A DNA stretch of 64,000 nucleotides, from NCBI GenBank assembly GCA_905221605.1, contig CAJNDS010002095.1, forward strand, positions 566,001 to 630,000. Direction: 5' to 3'. Position 1 is the first letter of the stretch. Each line of letters begins with the position of its first letter. The DNA comes from Symbiodinium natans. Lineage: Eukaryota > Sar > Dinophyceae > Suessiales > Symbiodiniaceae. A model generated the notes under the pieces. That model was not told where the DNA came from, did not search any database, and was given only the letters and a program-made list of their open reading frames with translations. Positions 21,088-32,550 of the stretch are shown here, one piece after another. The position numbers were made by a program, and so were the translations under genes.

Positions 21088-21144
21088 CTTGGGGACGCGG
21101 GATGCTGCGGATTAAGGGATGAGGGTTGAGGGGTTCTAGGGTTC

Positions 21145-21296
21145 TAGCCCTAAACCCTAAACCCTAAACCCTGAAACTCTGAAACCCTGAAACCCTAAAC
21201 AATAAACCCTAAACCCTAAACCCTAAACCCTGAAACCCTGAAACCCTAAACAATAAACCCTAAACCCTAAACCCTAAACCCTAAACCCTAAACCCA
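21145..21296 (-). repeat. Telomere tract with higher-order repeat
   Basis: A 63-bp composite of CCCTAAA, CCCTGAAA and the marker AAACAATAAA occurs twice in tandem. Confidence 0.93.
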
Positions 21297-22257
21297 TACA
21301 TGGGTGTCAACTCCTCCCAATGCGCGGCATGCTGAGCACGCGGCCACCACGGTGTCAGTGACGACCACCAGGGTGTGGCCTGGCAGGCTGCCCTAAACCC
21401 TAAACCCTAAACCCTAAACCCTAAACCCTAAACCCTAAACCCTAAACCCTAAACCCTGTTCTAAGCGCCCACAGATTATTCCAGCTCGACCGCAGGTGCA
21501 AAGCTTTTCAATTTAGGGCCTCAGGGGTCTTGGCTTCGCCACATGTAAGCCCTATACCGTGGACCGTGAACCCTAAACCTGAGGCACTTTAGGGTTTAGG
21601 GTTTAGGGTCGCCGAGAGGGTTTAGGGTTTAGGGTTTAGGGTTTAGGGTTTAGGGTTTAGGGTTTAGGGTTTAGGGTTTAGGGTTTAGGGGCATAGGGGC
21701 AAGGGGATTCGCAGGGGAGTTTGTAGAGGCTCACAGGGTTATCAGAGCTACAAGTGGCTCTAGACATATTGCATAGAAGGCATGAAACGGCTTGTAAGAT
21801 ACGTGGGATTATGCCACAATGAACTTCATATACTATGTGGGGCCGAGAACCTTTTGACATTATGGGGGCGTTACGGCGCAGAGTGCAAGTATGATCTACA
21901 TGCAGTGGTTGCTTTGGGCTTTCAGGATTTCGGGCTCGGGCACTCGAAGATTCGGCCTGACGGAGAAGAAGTTTGAGGTTTAGAGCTTAGGAATCCATGA
22001 GTGAGCCGTTTTGGTAGCCTGGGGTCTTTGGGTTTTTAGCCTTCAACCCTAAACACAAAATCCAAAACCCAGAGGTTTCGAGCTTAGGATGGGTCTGTGG
22101 GTGCTTGGCAAGCTGGGCTCTGTTTGAAGGATTCCCCTAAACCCCTAAACCTTAAACCCTAAACCCTAAACCCTAAACCCTAAACCCTAAACCCGAAACC
22201 CTAAACCCTAAACCCTAAACGATTCTTTGGGGGGGCTTTGCGCCGTTGAGTTCGGAG

Positions 22258-22288
22258 GGCCTTTGGCCTACTCGGCTCCTTTAATCTG
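22258..22288 (+). CDS. Short exon candidate, GTGAG donor
   Basis: Donor ATCTG|GTGAGAGC is near-consensus. Frame PLAYSAPLIW, open further upstream (SLGGLCAVEFGG), so the 5' edge is uncertain. Confidence 0.38.
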
Positions 22289-22311
22289 GTGAGAGCTTTT
22301 TTGGGGTACCA

Positions 22312-22398
22312 GGGTTTAGGGTTTAGGGTTTAGGGTTTAGGGTTTAGGGTTTAGGGTTTAGGGTTTAGGGTTTAGGGTTTAGGGTTTAGGGTTTAGGG
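22312..22398 (+). repeat. Telomere-type tract (TTTAGGG)n
   Basis: Twelve perfect units. Confidence 0.97.
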
Positions 22399-22552
22399 GT
22401 ACTGTACCTAAGTCCCGAACTTCCCTACTAAGAACAAGGGAGGTGCGGAAGCTCCCTAGGCTTCCCCTAAGCTTCCCTCGGCAGAACCCCCTAAACCCTA
22501 AACCCCTAAACCCTAAACCCTAAACCCTAAACCCTAAACCCTAAACCCACAG

Positions 22553-22600
22553 GGTCCGACAACTCGGACGCCGGCAGATAGATGCCAGAAAGATCATCAA
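22553..22600 (+). CDS. Exon candidate
   Basis: Acceptor CCACAG|GGTC, donor ATCAA|GTAGAG. Reads VRQLGRRQIDARKII. C-strand tract left, G-strand tract right. Confidence 0.42.
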
Positions 22601-23948
22601 GTAGAGCTCACTCCTCAGACGGGCGCAAGGAGAATGTAGGGGCCTAATTTAGGGTTTAGGGTTTAGGGTTCCTCGCAAGGATACTAAAAGGTGCCTTAAT
22701 AAGCAGAGTAGGTTTTTTTTGGGGGGTTATATATGATAGTAAATATTGTAGGGCATGAATAATTCGCGACTATCACGGCCGACTGTGATCGCTTCGTCTT
22801 CAGAGTATTTGCGGTTTAGGGTTGGGGTTTAGGGTATAGGGTTTAGGGTTTAGAGTTTAGGGTTTGGGTTTGGGGTTCCTCCTCCTGGCCATGCTGGCCT
22901 CTGACGTGCCGCGGTCGCCCCAATGAAGCCCTGAACCTCTGCAACGCATCCTGAAAAAAACCGACCGATAAACTCTAAGATTTAAGGTTCTAGGGTTTAG
23001 GGTGCAGGGTGTTAGGGGACTAAAGGAGGGACCCTTATCAGCGACATTAGGGGTCTGTTGGGGGCTATTCAGGTACATAGGGACTACATAAGCTATATAT
23101 TGCGGTTGTATATGGGTTCTATCGTGGAAAAAACTTAAGGGTCCCTTCTAGGGGTCCCACCTTTATACCCCCTAATTAAAAGCAGCAACATACATCAGAT
23201 AGCCACTAAGCCCCAGTCCCTGTGTGGGTTCCCTAGGAATCACAGGGTACCAACGTTTCTGCGTCGTGGGGATGTGAGGAACTTCCGCTCCCAACACATG
23301 GGCCCATAAACACTCAAGCAAAACCCGAAATGCACTGTAAACCCTAAACCCTGAACCCTAAACCGCCCTAAACCCAAAAACCCAAAACCCAAAACCCAAA
23401 ACCCAAAACCCTAAACCCTAAACCCTAAACCCAGCCCTAAGCCCTATAACAAATCTGAAATGCCCTGAACAAAACCCAACCTGAACCTTCAGAAATTGAA
23501 TTTTGACTCGGCATTCAGAAACCCCCACGCAAGTAAGAAGTCCCGGAACTCATTTATAGCCCCTCAATTTTGACACCAACCCAAATCCCGAGGAACGGGA
23601 TTTGGTCTCGGGGTTCCCTTTCTAGAAGAGGCCAGCCCTTGAAAAAACCAGGCCCCCCAAAACAAGACTACAGCCCCTTCAAGCCCCAAACCCTCTGCCA
23701 TAATATTTTTCGGCCCAAACCCTCTGCCATCATATTCCCCCCCCCCCCCCCCCCCCGCCGGAGAGATTGAATCAATCAAGAAGGGAATCTATGGCAAGTG
23801 AACATCAAACCCTAAGAAGCCCCTCAGTAATTAACCCCGAAACCCGAACCCCGAACCCAAAACCCTCAACCTTAAACCCTCCCTAAACCCTAAACCCTCA
23901 ACCCCAAACCCTAAACCCTGAATCCTATAAAACCCCCAAACCCTCAAC

Positions 23949-24035
23949 CTCCGAGCTCCCCTGCTTCAGGTCGGAGTCGGGCATGGCGGTGACCGTCTCA
24001 AAGAGGGGCTGCGCGTCCAAAAGAAGGAGCCGGTC
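23949..24035 (-). CDS. Exon, 29 codons, unknown protein
   Basis: Acceptor AACCGAG|GAC and donor TCGGAG|GTTGAGGG bound exactly 29 codons: DRLLLLDAQPLFETVTAMPD then SDLKQGSSE. Codon bias is strong. C-strand repeat lies left and G-strand repeat right. Confidence 0.58.
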
Positions 24036-24038
24036 CTC

Positions 24039-24190
24039 GGTTTAGGGTTTAGGGTTTAGGGTTTAGGGTTTAGGGTTTAGGGTTTAGGGTTTAGGGTTTA
24101 GGGTTTAGGGTTTAGGGTTTAGAGTTTTAGGTTTTAGGTTTTAGGGTTTCGGGTTTAAGGGTTTTAGGGTTCTGGGTTTTAGGGTTTAGG
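24039..24190 (+). repeat. Telomere-type tract (TTTAGGG)n
   Basis: Twelve perfect units that begin at the acceptor side of exon 23949-24035, followed by decayed TTTTAGG units. Confidence 0.96.
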
Positions 24191-25462
24191 GCTTCCAACA
24201 GAAGGGCCCGATGATCGGTTAAGGGCCTCGGGTCTTAGGGTTTAGGGGTCTAGGGGCTTGGGGTTTTAGGGCTTTCTGTTTTAGGGGTTTAGAGATTTGG
24301 GGCTTAAGATTTAGGGTTTAGGTTTGTTTTTCGGGTGGGCAACCCATGAACTGGCCTCATAACGCCAAAAGCTTCAGTCTTGCGGAGGGGTAGGGTTCGT
24401 TCGAGCTTTGGGTTAGCCAAATTGATCTCCCGGCAACCCCTAAACCCTAACCCTAAACCCTAAACCCTAGACCCTAAACCCTAAACCCGAAACCCGAAAC
24501 CCTAAACCCTAAACCCCCAACCCCCTAACCCCCTAACCCCCTGAGCGCGGTGCGGCCGCCGAGATGCACATGTCGACGCCCATCGGCGAGGGCTCACCTG
24601 TGACTGGCCCCAAACCCAAACCCCTGCAGAGAGGGAAGGTTGCGGGTCTAGACAAGAGCTTTTAGGGTGTAGTCGCCGGATACTTTCTTTAGTTGCAAGG
24701 GACTGGCGGGCTGACTTACATATGTGTAAAGTTGTATATGTAAATTTATACACGAACAAACAAATACATTATATATATATATACATAGTTTTACTTTTTG
24801 GTTTATATATCTTTTGAAATTATATACATGCGACGCAGGAAGAAGCTCTTAATACGATTTAGGGCTTAGGGCTTCGGGTTTAGGGAACTGCTTTCATGCA
24901 CAAAAACTAAGTGTTCGGAAAGCCCGGGGCCTAATTGGGTGAAGAATCCTGGGACCTCCCTGCTCGTTACCTTAAAGTTCTAGAGGATCTTAAGAGCCCA
25001 GCACTGCAAAATTTCTTCTGCGCTCCCCCTCCCCCCCCCCCTCCCTAAAGCCTCAAGCCCAACTTCTAAACCCTGGTGAAAAGGGGTTTAGGGTTTAGGG
25101 TTTAGGGTTTAGGGTTTAGGGAAGGTGGGAGCGGTAAGGGGGGGAGGCTTAGTAGGTAGCGTCCTGTGAGTCCAGGCTTCAGGGTACAGGGGTTCGGGGT
25201 TTAGGGTTTTGGGTATGCGGACTGATGAAGTCGGTTCGGCGAAAGTGCAACATTAGCAACGGGTGCACTAGTATCGGAAATTATAGTCTGTCAAGTGTTG
25301 GGGTTTATGTAAGGCTCAGGGTTTTCGGGTTCAGGGTTCCAAGGCTCAGGGTCGAGGGTTTAAGGTTCAGGGTTTCGGGCTGTAAGGTTCGGGGCTCATG
25401 GGGGTTCAGGGTACAAGTTTAGGGTTTAGGGTTTAGGGTTTAGGGTTTAGGGTTCAGGGTAC

Positions 25463-25529
25463 AGGTTGAAATCGCTGCCATCCACTTGCCTGACACGAAG
25501 TCTTCGGCCGTGCGAATGCCCAGGGGGGC
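25463..25529 (-). CDS. Exon candidate, unknown protein
   Basis: Acceptor TTCGGAG|GCC, donor AACCT|GTACC (or an internal GC). Reads APLGIRTAEDFVSGKWMAAI. The frame stays open upstream (KQAPAAWRCSE), so the exon may start earlier. Confidence 0.5.
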
Positions 25530-26031
25530 CTCCGAACAACGCCATGCGGCAGGTGCTTGCTTCATGCGTACGCAGGAGTATTCTGCCTAAAAGCCCAGAA
25601 GCCCTGTGAGCCTCCCCCGTATAGTAAGACCCGACCCCTACGGCGCGTTAGCAACATTGCAGTACCGTAGCCCCCTCCCAACAAACCACCAAGCCTTGCA
25701 AGATTGAAGCCCCGAATGCCTCTAAGCCTTGAAAGCCATAAGCCGCAAACGCTTAACCAAAAAGCCCGCCTACTAAACCCTAATTCCTAAACCCCAAATC
25801 CTAAACCAATGCCCTAAACCCTAAACCCAAACGCCCAACCCTACTAAACCCTCAGCTCAAAGTCCTAAACCCTAAGCCCTCAGCCCTAAAGACATTAACG
25901 ATACTAAAGACATTATTAAAAACCTTAAGGATATTAAGTCCTAAAAGCCCCTGTAAAGCCAGACTCGTGGGAGGCCTTGAAATTGCTTCGGCTCAGACCA
26001 GAGCCACCTGGAAACTGGGAGGTTGGTGGGG

Positions 26032-26110
26032 TTTGGGGTTTGGGGTTTGGGGCTTAGGGCTTAGGGCTTAGGGCTTAGGGCTTAGGGCTTAGGGCTTAGG
26101 GCTTAGGGTA
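26032..26110 (+). repeat. Homogeneous (GGGCTTA)n variant array
   Basis: Three GGGGTTT units then about eight CTTAGGG units, the reverse complement of the variant expanded at 18.3 kb. Confidence 0.95.
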
Positions 26111-26661
26111 TTGGGTTTGGCGTCCAAGGCTTGGTGTTTGGGTTCAGTTTAGTGTTGAGGACAGTTTAGGCTCTAGGGTGCTTTCAGGCGGGAGTTTTCC
26201 CGTTTCGGCCTGACATGTAGGCCTGATTTAACTGATTCCTTGCATAGGCTTTATGAAAGCCTTTGACCTGGAAACTCCCCACCTGTAACTCTCCTTCATT
26301 AGGGCGAGGTGACCAGTCACCGTAAATTAGGGTTCAGGGTTTAGGGTTTAGGGTTTAGAGTTTAGGGTTTAGGGTTTATGGCTTCTGGCTTAGGGCGTCG
26401 TTTGACACAGGAACCAAGAACCCGAAGAGCACGTGCCACTGGGCTTCGTAGAAGGTCGTAGTGAGGGGCTCCCCTTGTTATACTAACTATACTTGGGGTG
26501 AAGGAGTTGCTTGGACCCCAAAGTATAATCTGAAACTTACACAAAATCCACCAAAAAAAACCAGTATTTCGCACACTTTAGGGGTTCCGGGCCCTAAACC
26601 CTAAACCCTAAACCCTAAAAAACTCTAAACCCTAAACGCCCACATTTGACATTCTAGCCAG

Positions 26662-26709
26662 GTCACGAGCTTCACCGCCCACGAGAAAGGGCGACAGGAG
26701 CACGGACAG
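26662..26709 (+). CDS. Exon candidate, 16 codons
   Basis: Acceptor GCCAG|GTC, donor GGACAG|GACC (GA type). Reads VTSFTAHEKGRQEHGQ. Open beyond the donor, so the 3' edge could be later. Confidence 0.38.
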
Positions 26710-26921
26710 GACCTAACTCTCGAGGACTCGCGGTTTCGAGTTTAATGGGATTGGGGTTTAGGGTTTGGGGTTTGGGGTTTGGGGTGTGGGATTTAGGGTT
26801 CAGCGTTTCAGGTTTAGAGTTTTGGGTTTCTAGTCTTTATGTAGGGCCGAAGGCCTGGACCCTCGACCCTCACCTCAGAGTAGGAACGAACACTGATCGA
26901 AGGGTCCCCGAAAATCACAGC

Positions 26922-27066
26922 ATGCAGTCCATGGTTATGGGTAGTTTGCCAGGCAGGCGTAAACCCGAAACCCTAAACCGCAAGCCTAAACTATGTAGTC
27001 CATGGTTATGGGCAGTTTGGCCAGGCAGGCTTAAACCCGAAACCCTAAACCGCAAGCCTAAACCCT
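26922..27066 (+). repeat. Tandem 71-bp duplication
   Basis: Two copies of a unit with CATGGTTATGGGTAGTTTG, CCAGGCAGGC and AAACCCGAAACCCTAAACCG, differing at a few bases. Each carries the same telomere-like units, so unique and repeat sequence were copied together. Confidence 0.92.
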
Positions 27067-27679
27067 AGCTGAACATCGTCTGCGCTGGGAACTGAGCTGC
27101 GACAGATGTAGGGAGTTCCCCCCCCCCCCACCCCCCCCCCACTTACCTGGTTCATCGTTGGGATAGAAATAAAATTTAAATCTTATTCTTATTGAGTTTA
27201 AGTACCCTTAAACATGTAAAATGTTATCCCACTATGACAAAGTTACACGTTGAGGTATAAGCGACCTAACTTGGGTTGTAGGCATCAACTCGAAGTTTGT
27301 AAGTTCCCTTATACTGTTGGCCTAGTAAGGTGGCCCCTCGTGTAGTGGAATCATGGCCCACGCGCACATGCAGTCTCGGATAGCCATGGAGGTTCCTAAA
27401 CCCTAAGAAGCCCTGCAACCTACAACCTAAACCGCCCTCATGCCTGCCTACCTTCTCTAAATCCTCGGCCCCAAACCCTTCCCGCAAAACACTAGACCCT
27501 AACCAAAACCCAGAACCACGTCTAAATTGGGAAACGCTAAAGACACCAAAAAGAACAACAAGCAAAACCATAAAGCCTCAAAACCATGAACCCTCACACT
27601 CTACCCCAAAGCTCCAATGTAGTATCTTTTTGGGTAGTATACCAGAATCCCCTATGACCTGCCCAAAAGCCCCAGACAA

Positions 27680-27787
27680 CTCAACCCGAAACCCGAAACC
27701 CGAAACCCGAAACCCGAAACCCTAACCCCTAAACCCTAAACCCCAACCCTAAACCCTAAACCCTAAACCCTAAACCCTAAACCCTAA
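27680..27787 (-). repeat. Telomere tract, CCCGAAA then CCCTAAA
   Basis: Five CCCGAAA units followed by CCCTAAA units. Confidence 0.95.
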
Positions 27788-27802
27788 TTCCCTTCGGCCC
27801 AG

Positions 27803-27865
27803 GCAGTGGATCGACCGGCGCCGGCGGAACCGACGGCGCAGACAACGGCAAAGTCGCCCGTCTCG
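27803..27865 (+). CDS. Exon candidate, Gly-rich
   Basis: Acceptor GCCCAG|GCAG, donor TCTCG|GTGAGG. Reads SGSTGAGGTDGADNGKVARL. Confidence 0.45.
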
Positions 27866-28230
27866 GTGAGGTGGGGGGAGACCTGGGCGCTGAGAGTCGC
27901 ACATACATAATCACACGAACAAAAGCTCAAGAACATATTCTTTATATATACAATATATATATATATAACCATACTATGTCTATATATATGTACATACATA
28001 GATGTGTGAGTATTTTTATGTTTGTAGGAAACAAGTACAGTTGTACAAGAAATATGCATGTATGTATGTATGTACGTATGTATGTGTGTCTGTACCAGTG
28101 GGCTCGAGGCTTATTAAGCGTATCCGAGGGCTATGAGCTGGTGGATCCACGTAAACCCTAAACCCGAAACCCTAAACCCGAAACCCTAAACCCTCAACCC
28201 TAAACCCTAAACCCTGAACCCAACCCCCAG

Positions 28231-28285
28231 GTTCCCGCGCATCGCCCTCACAGAGGCGCCAATCCTCGTCCATGAAGCGACACCT
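28231..28285 (+). CDS. Exon candidate
   Basis: Acceptor CCCCAG|GTTC, donor ACACCT|GTGATG. Reads FPRIALTEAPILVHEATP with high GC3. A minus frame (CRFMDEDWRLCEGDAREPG) over the same bases is a serious rival. Confidence 0.42.
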
Positions 28286-28289
28286 GTGA

Positions 28290-28389
28290 TGATGGGGGGA
28301 CTTAGAACCGAATAGAACCTCAATAAGCATATATGTATATATATATACATATGCATATATACATTCGTGTGTGTGTGTGCGTATATAGA

Positions 28390-28431
<42 letters not shown>

Positions 28432-28640
28432 AAGAGAGCAAGAGAGCAAGAGAGCAAGAGAGAGAAACATGCGTACATGAAGAATATCATATGTAAAAGG
28501 AAGGACATCGAAACAAGCATGTGTACGTTTATATATACATGGATGTGTATATACATATATACTGCGGCGGGACGAAGGTTCCTTGCACCAGAATGTCATT
28601 CGGGCCCCTGCTTACCCATAGACTTCCGACGGGAACCATG
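28290..28640. other. Microsatellite-rich, no gene
   Basis: TATG, GT, GA and TA simple repeats; frames here are low-complexity artefacts. Confidence 0.7.
28385..28466 (+). repeat. (GA)n microsatellite
   Basis: A long GA run then GAGCAAGA units, next to ATGTATAT-rich sequence. Confidence 0.95.
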
Positions 28641-29149
28641 AAAGTCACAAAGCTTGCCCCATGCACCCTAAAACCCTAGAACCCTTGGCTTAGGGTGTAG
28701 GGGGGGAGAACTCACAGTTCTTCCGCCCTGGTGATGTAGCCCGGAATCCACAGGACTAAATCCCAAAAGTCCGAACCTGAAGCCATCAACCCGAAGACTC
28801 CTGCCATGCTCCCCGAACCCCACACCCTAAACCCTAAATCCTAGACCCTAAACCCTAAACCCCCAACCCTGAGCCCTAAACCCCAGCCCCTGAACCCTAA
28901 GTCCTAGACCCTAAACCCCAAACCCATGAACCCTAAATCCCAGACTCCAAACCCAAAACCCCAAACCCATGAATCCTAAATCCCAGACCCCAAACCCTAA
29001 ACCCTGCGGGCCTAATAAAGGGCGGGCCCGGAGTGGGCACGGTAAACCTCAGTGCCAGAGTGCGCAGGGGTTGGAGGTTTAGGGCCGGCTGAGGTGGGTT
29101 TAGGTTTGGGTTTTGGGTTTCGGGTCTAGGGTTTAGGGTTTAGGGTTTA

Positions 29150-29880
29150 GCGTGCGCAAGACAACTCACTCATGGCGTTTTGACTCCCGTTAGTGAGGCC
29201 AGCGAGTCTGGTACGTGAATATGAAAAATTGTGTGAGAGGTGCGTGAGTTTGGTAGCAGTGAGTCTTGGTGAATCAGTGAGGTGAGTTGGTGACTCAAAG
29301 TGGTGAAACGTAGTTCGCAGGGTAAGGTGCGACAAAAGCTAAGAGAGTATGTTAAAGCGCCACAAATTTCTTGCCTAAAACCCTAAACCTGGTACACCCT
29401 AAACCCAAACAATTTAGGGTTCAGGCTTTATCGGCTTTCGAGTGACACTGCAGACGAACCAGTGCAAGAAAAAATGAGTCGCATGCTAACAAACATGTGA
29501 GGGAACCTGGTACAGACTCTGCCAACAAAACTCTGTGTCAGTGCTTGGGATATCCGGGCTGATCACAGACGTACTTGCAATGTTGTTGTGACGCAATCGT
29601 GTCCCATAAGCCACGAAACAGGGTGCGAACTTGTGTCTGTGTGTCGAGGATGTGGAGGAAGAGGAGGAGGAGGAGGAGGGCTCCACAAGACCTAGAACCC
29701 TGAACCATCAGTGCCGCGGCGTTCCCCTCACGATACCAACTATACTGAAGGCATTGCTGACCTAATCTTGTCTGCCTGGTTCTACATGTCACCCGAAGCC
29801 ATAACCCTACTGGACTTCTGCGTCTGAGGCAGCCGCGATTTCTTCTTTGCAGCCGTATGGCTCCCACTTCCTATAGCACA
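29150..29880. other. Unique sequence, no gene recognised
   Basis: A GAGGAG run at 29657-29690 and several open frames without motifs or splice context. Free of telomeric tracts for about 700 bp. Confidence 0.5.
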
Positions 29881-30005
29881 GGGTTTGGGGTTGCAGGTTC
29901 AAGGTTGCAGGATGGAGGGTTGAGAGGTTAGGGAGGGTTGAGGAATTCAGGGTTAAGCGGCGCAAGGGAACCCTAAACCCCAAACCCTAAACCCCAGACT
30001 GTCAA

Positions 30006-30083
30006 CGGTTTTGGGGCCCCTGAACCACGACATCGCGATGCCAACTCCAGTGGGGCGGGTGGGGGAGGGGGATCGGAGCGAGG
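30006..30083 (+). CDS. Exon-like segment, high GC3
   Basis: Plus frame LGPLNHDIAMPTPVGRVGEG then DRSE, donor GCGAG|GTTTTC. No AG|G acceptor (only CCCAG|AC), so boundaries are uncertain. Confidence 0.38.
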
Positions 30084-30857
30084 TTTTCAGGTTTAAGGTG
30101 CTCAATCGACTGTGTCGCTAGGGTGTTTAGGGTTTAGGGTTTAGGGTTTAGGGTTTAGGGTCGCGGGGTAAAGAAGAACAAATAATGAGATTCGCTACTG
30201 CACGAAATACATCCCGGAGCTCCCCAGATGACTGGCTCCTCTGCAGTACCTTGTTGGGGTGGTATACCAGAAGCCCCTATAACTAGCCCAAAATCCGCAG
30301 AGAACCTAACCATAAACCCTGAAACCCTAAACCCTAGAAGTCTAAGGTTTCAAGTAAGACCGGCGTGCCTCCTTTGCCTGCAGCGGAGTCGTGTGGCCTC
30401 GCCAACTTCGGAACCCCTACTACCAGACCGCCCCAAGACACAACCTAAACCCTAAACCCGAAACCCGAAACCCTAAACCCTAAACCCAACAGGGTACCCT
30501 TAGGCCCTACAGGGGTTTAGGGTTCACGGTTTCGGGTTTCAATTCAACGTGCAACACTTTTGGCAGAGGTGCTGATGGCAGTATGCAGGAGCACGGAAAC
30601 GAAGGTTTACTAGGGTGTGGGTTGCCGAATAGTTTGTCACGAGTGCCCTTAAGAACACAAGCAGAGATTAGGTCTACAGGTCCCTGGAAGTACAGGCAAT
30701 GTTTGCGGTGTGTGGTGCGTAGTAGCTTAGGGTTCTCAGTGCAGGGCTGAGGAAATCGAACATTCTTGCTTGTGCTGGACTTTGTTTCTGCCACCCCAAG
30801 ACCCTCCAGCATGAAACCAGAACCCGAAAGCCTAATCCTAAACCCTAAACCCTGCAG

Positions 30858-30893
30858 GTTGAAGACTTTCTGGCTTCAAAGGCTGCTGAAGCC
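30858..30893 (+). CDS. Very short exon candidate
   Basis: Acceptor CTGCAG|GTT, then VEDFLASKAAEA with a GC donor directly before CCCTAAA repeat. CCCTAAA tracts on both sides. Confidence 0.35.
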
Positions 30894-30898
30894 GCCCT

Positions 30899-31026
30899 AA
30901 ACCCTAAACCCTAAGCCCTAAGCCCTCAACCCTCAACCCTAAACCCTAAACCCTAAACCCTAAGCCCTAAGCCCTAAGCCCTAAACCCTAAGCCCTAAGC
31001 CCTAAGCCCTAAACCCTAAAACCCAA
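30899..31026 (-). repeat. Telomere tract, CCCTAAG/CCCTAAA blocks
   Basis: Blocks of CCCTAAG alternate with blocks of CCCTAAA. Confidence 0.94.
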
Positions 31027-31084
31027 ACCTGCAACGCTATTCCCTGAAATCTCCGGTCCCTTCCCAGAGCTTGGACTGTTACGG

Positions 31085-31240
31085 TGTAGGGCTTAGGGTT
31101 GTATAGGGTTTAGGTTTAGGGCTTAGGGTTGTATAGGGTTTAGGTTTAGGGTTTAGGGTTTAGGGTTTAGGGTTTAGGGTTTAGGGTTTAGGGTTTAGGG
31201 TTTAGGGTTTAGGGTTTAGGGTTTAGGGTTTAGGGTTTAG
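31085..31240 (+). repeat. Telomere tract with duplicated leader
   Basis: A 33-bp phrase (GGGCTTAGGGTTGTATAGGG...) occurs twice, then fifteen perfect TTTAGGG units. Confidence 0.95.
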
Positions 31241-31915
31241 AGCTTTATAGGGTTAAGGTGCTAGAGTTTGAGGGCTTCAGGTTTTAGGGTTTAGGGTTTT
31301 AGGGTTTAGGGATTTAGGGTTTGGGGCTTCAGGGTTAAAGGACCCTTCAAGCCTTGCCCCACGCGTCTCAGCGCGGTCGCTGTTGTCCGTCCTGGCACTT
31401 GATGCTTTAGGGATCGTGGAGGCCAGGGTTTAGGGTTCAAGGTTTAAGATTTAGGGTAAGTTTAGGGTTTAGTGACATTTAGGGATTGTGGTACGGTTCT
31501 GCTGCAACCTTCCTCATCCTCGCACCCGAAACATACTCGCATTCTAAAACGTTCGTCTCGCATCCGGCACCCTTGGCGCCAAACATGTCTAAACCCTAAA
31601 CCCTAAACCCTAAACCCTAAACCCAGGAAGCCTCGACACCTCCCACCTCCAAATCCTAAGCCCCGACGCCCAAACCCATGAGCCGACGCTCAATCCTAAA
31701 TCCTAAATCGACTATCTCATAAGCCCCTGTAAACCCTCTACATCCCCAAACCCTAAACCCTAAACCCGGAACCCTAAAAACAACCTCCAAACCAGTAAAC
31801 CCATGAGCCCAGGAGCCCCAAGAGATCTAGCACCCCAATCCGATGAAGCCCCCTATAAACCTTAAACCCGGAGTCCCCAAACCCGAAACCCTGAGTCCCC
31901 AAACTCTAAGGGTAG

Positions 31916-32130
31916 GGTTTAGGGTTTAGGGTTTAGGGTTTAGGGTTTAGGGTTTAGGGTTTAGGGTTTAGGGTTTAGGGTTTAGGGTTTAGGGTTTAGG
32001 GTTTATTGTTTAGGGTTTAGGGTTTAGGGTTTAGGGTTTAGGGTTTAGGGTTTAGGGTTTAGGGTTTAGGGTTTAGGGTTTAGGGTTTAGGTTTAGGGTT
32101 TAGGGTTTAGGGTTTAGGGTTTAGGGTTTC
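31916..32130 (+). repeat. Near-perfect telomere tract, about 215 bp
   Basis: About thirty TTTAGGG units with one T-for-A change and one short unit. The longest near-perfect tract; it ends at the relic containing the NEALHAEI fragment. Confidence 0.97.
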
Positions 32131-32139
32131 AACGGGCTC

Positions 32140-32265
32140 TTGGTATAGGCCCCTAATTGAGGCGACCTTGAATTTCTCCTTGTAGACCCTATGCAACCCA
32201 AGGGCCCATACTTCAGAAACCATTTACGGAAGGCAAAGGACCATCTTAAGGGACCATGCAGCACT
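32140..32265. mobile_element. MITE family D fragment
   Basis: Contains GGGCCCATACTTCAGAAACC and GGACCATCTTAAGGGACCATG; left end missing. It overlaps the end of the mobile-element protein relic. Confidence 0.7.
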
Positions 32266-32550
32266 GTGAGTGTCAACGGGAAAATCGGCGAGATAATGAG
32301 CCATCAGCTTGATGTACTGATAGTAGCGCAACTTCAAGGAAAACGTGGAGCGATGCAAAGTATTGGTGCTTGTAGACCAAGAATTGATTTCAGCATGCAA
32401 CGCTTCGTTGCTGGAAGTGCCACAAGGCAGAAAGTGAAGACGCTGTTTCGGCATAGAGTGCCGAACGCGGATGTTGTTCATCAGCCGCTCGAGTCTGACA
32501 GGGGCGCATGCCGCCCAAACGACTTCAACAACATCTCTTACCCTTAGACA
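32224..32550 (-). pseudogene. Mobile-element-type protein fragment (NEALHAEI motif)
   Basis: The minus-strand frame is open from about 32550 and carries RLHFLPCGTSSNEALHAEIN followed by a run ending LKLRYYQYIKLMAHYLA. This looks like the C-terminal part of a transposase-like family seen repetitively in dinoflagellates (recollection, not a search). It starts abruptly beside CCCTAAA-type sequence and ends inside a short repeated element (family D) near 32265, so it is a relic. The plus-strand frame over the same bases looks like a shadow. Confidence 0.55.

Noticed and set aside
28172..28641. Frames of 78-130 codons with LSLSLS or REREREREK
   Set aside because: Translations of the GA microsatellite.
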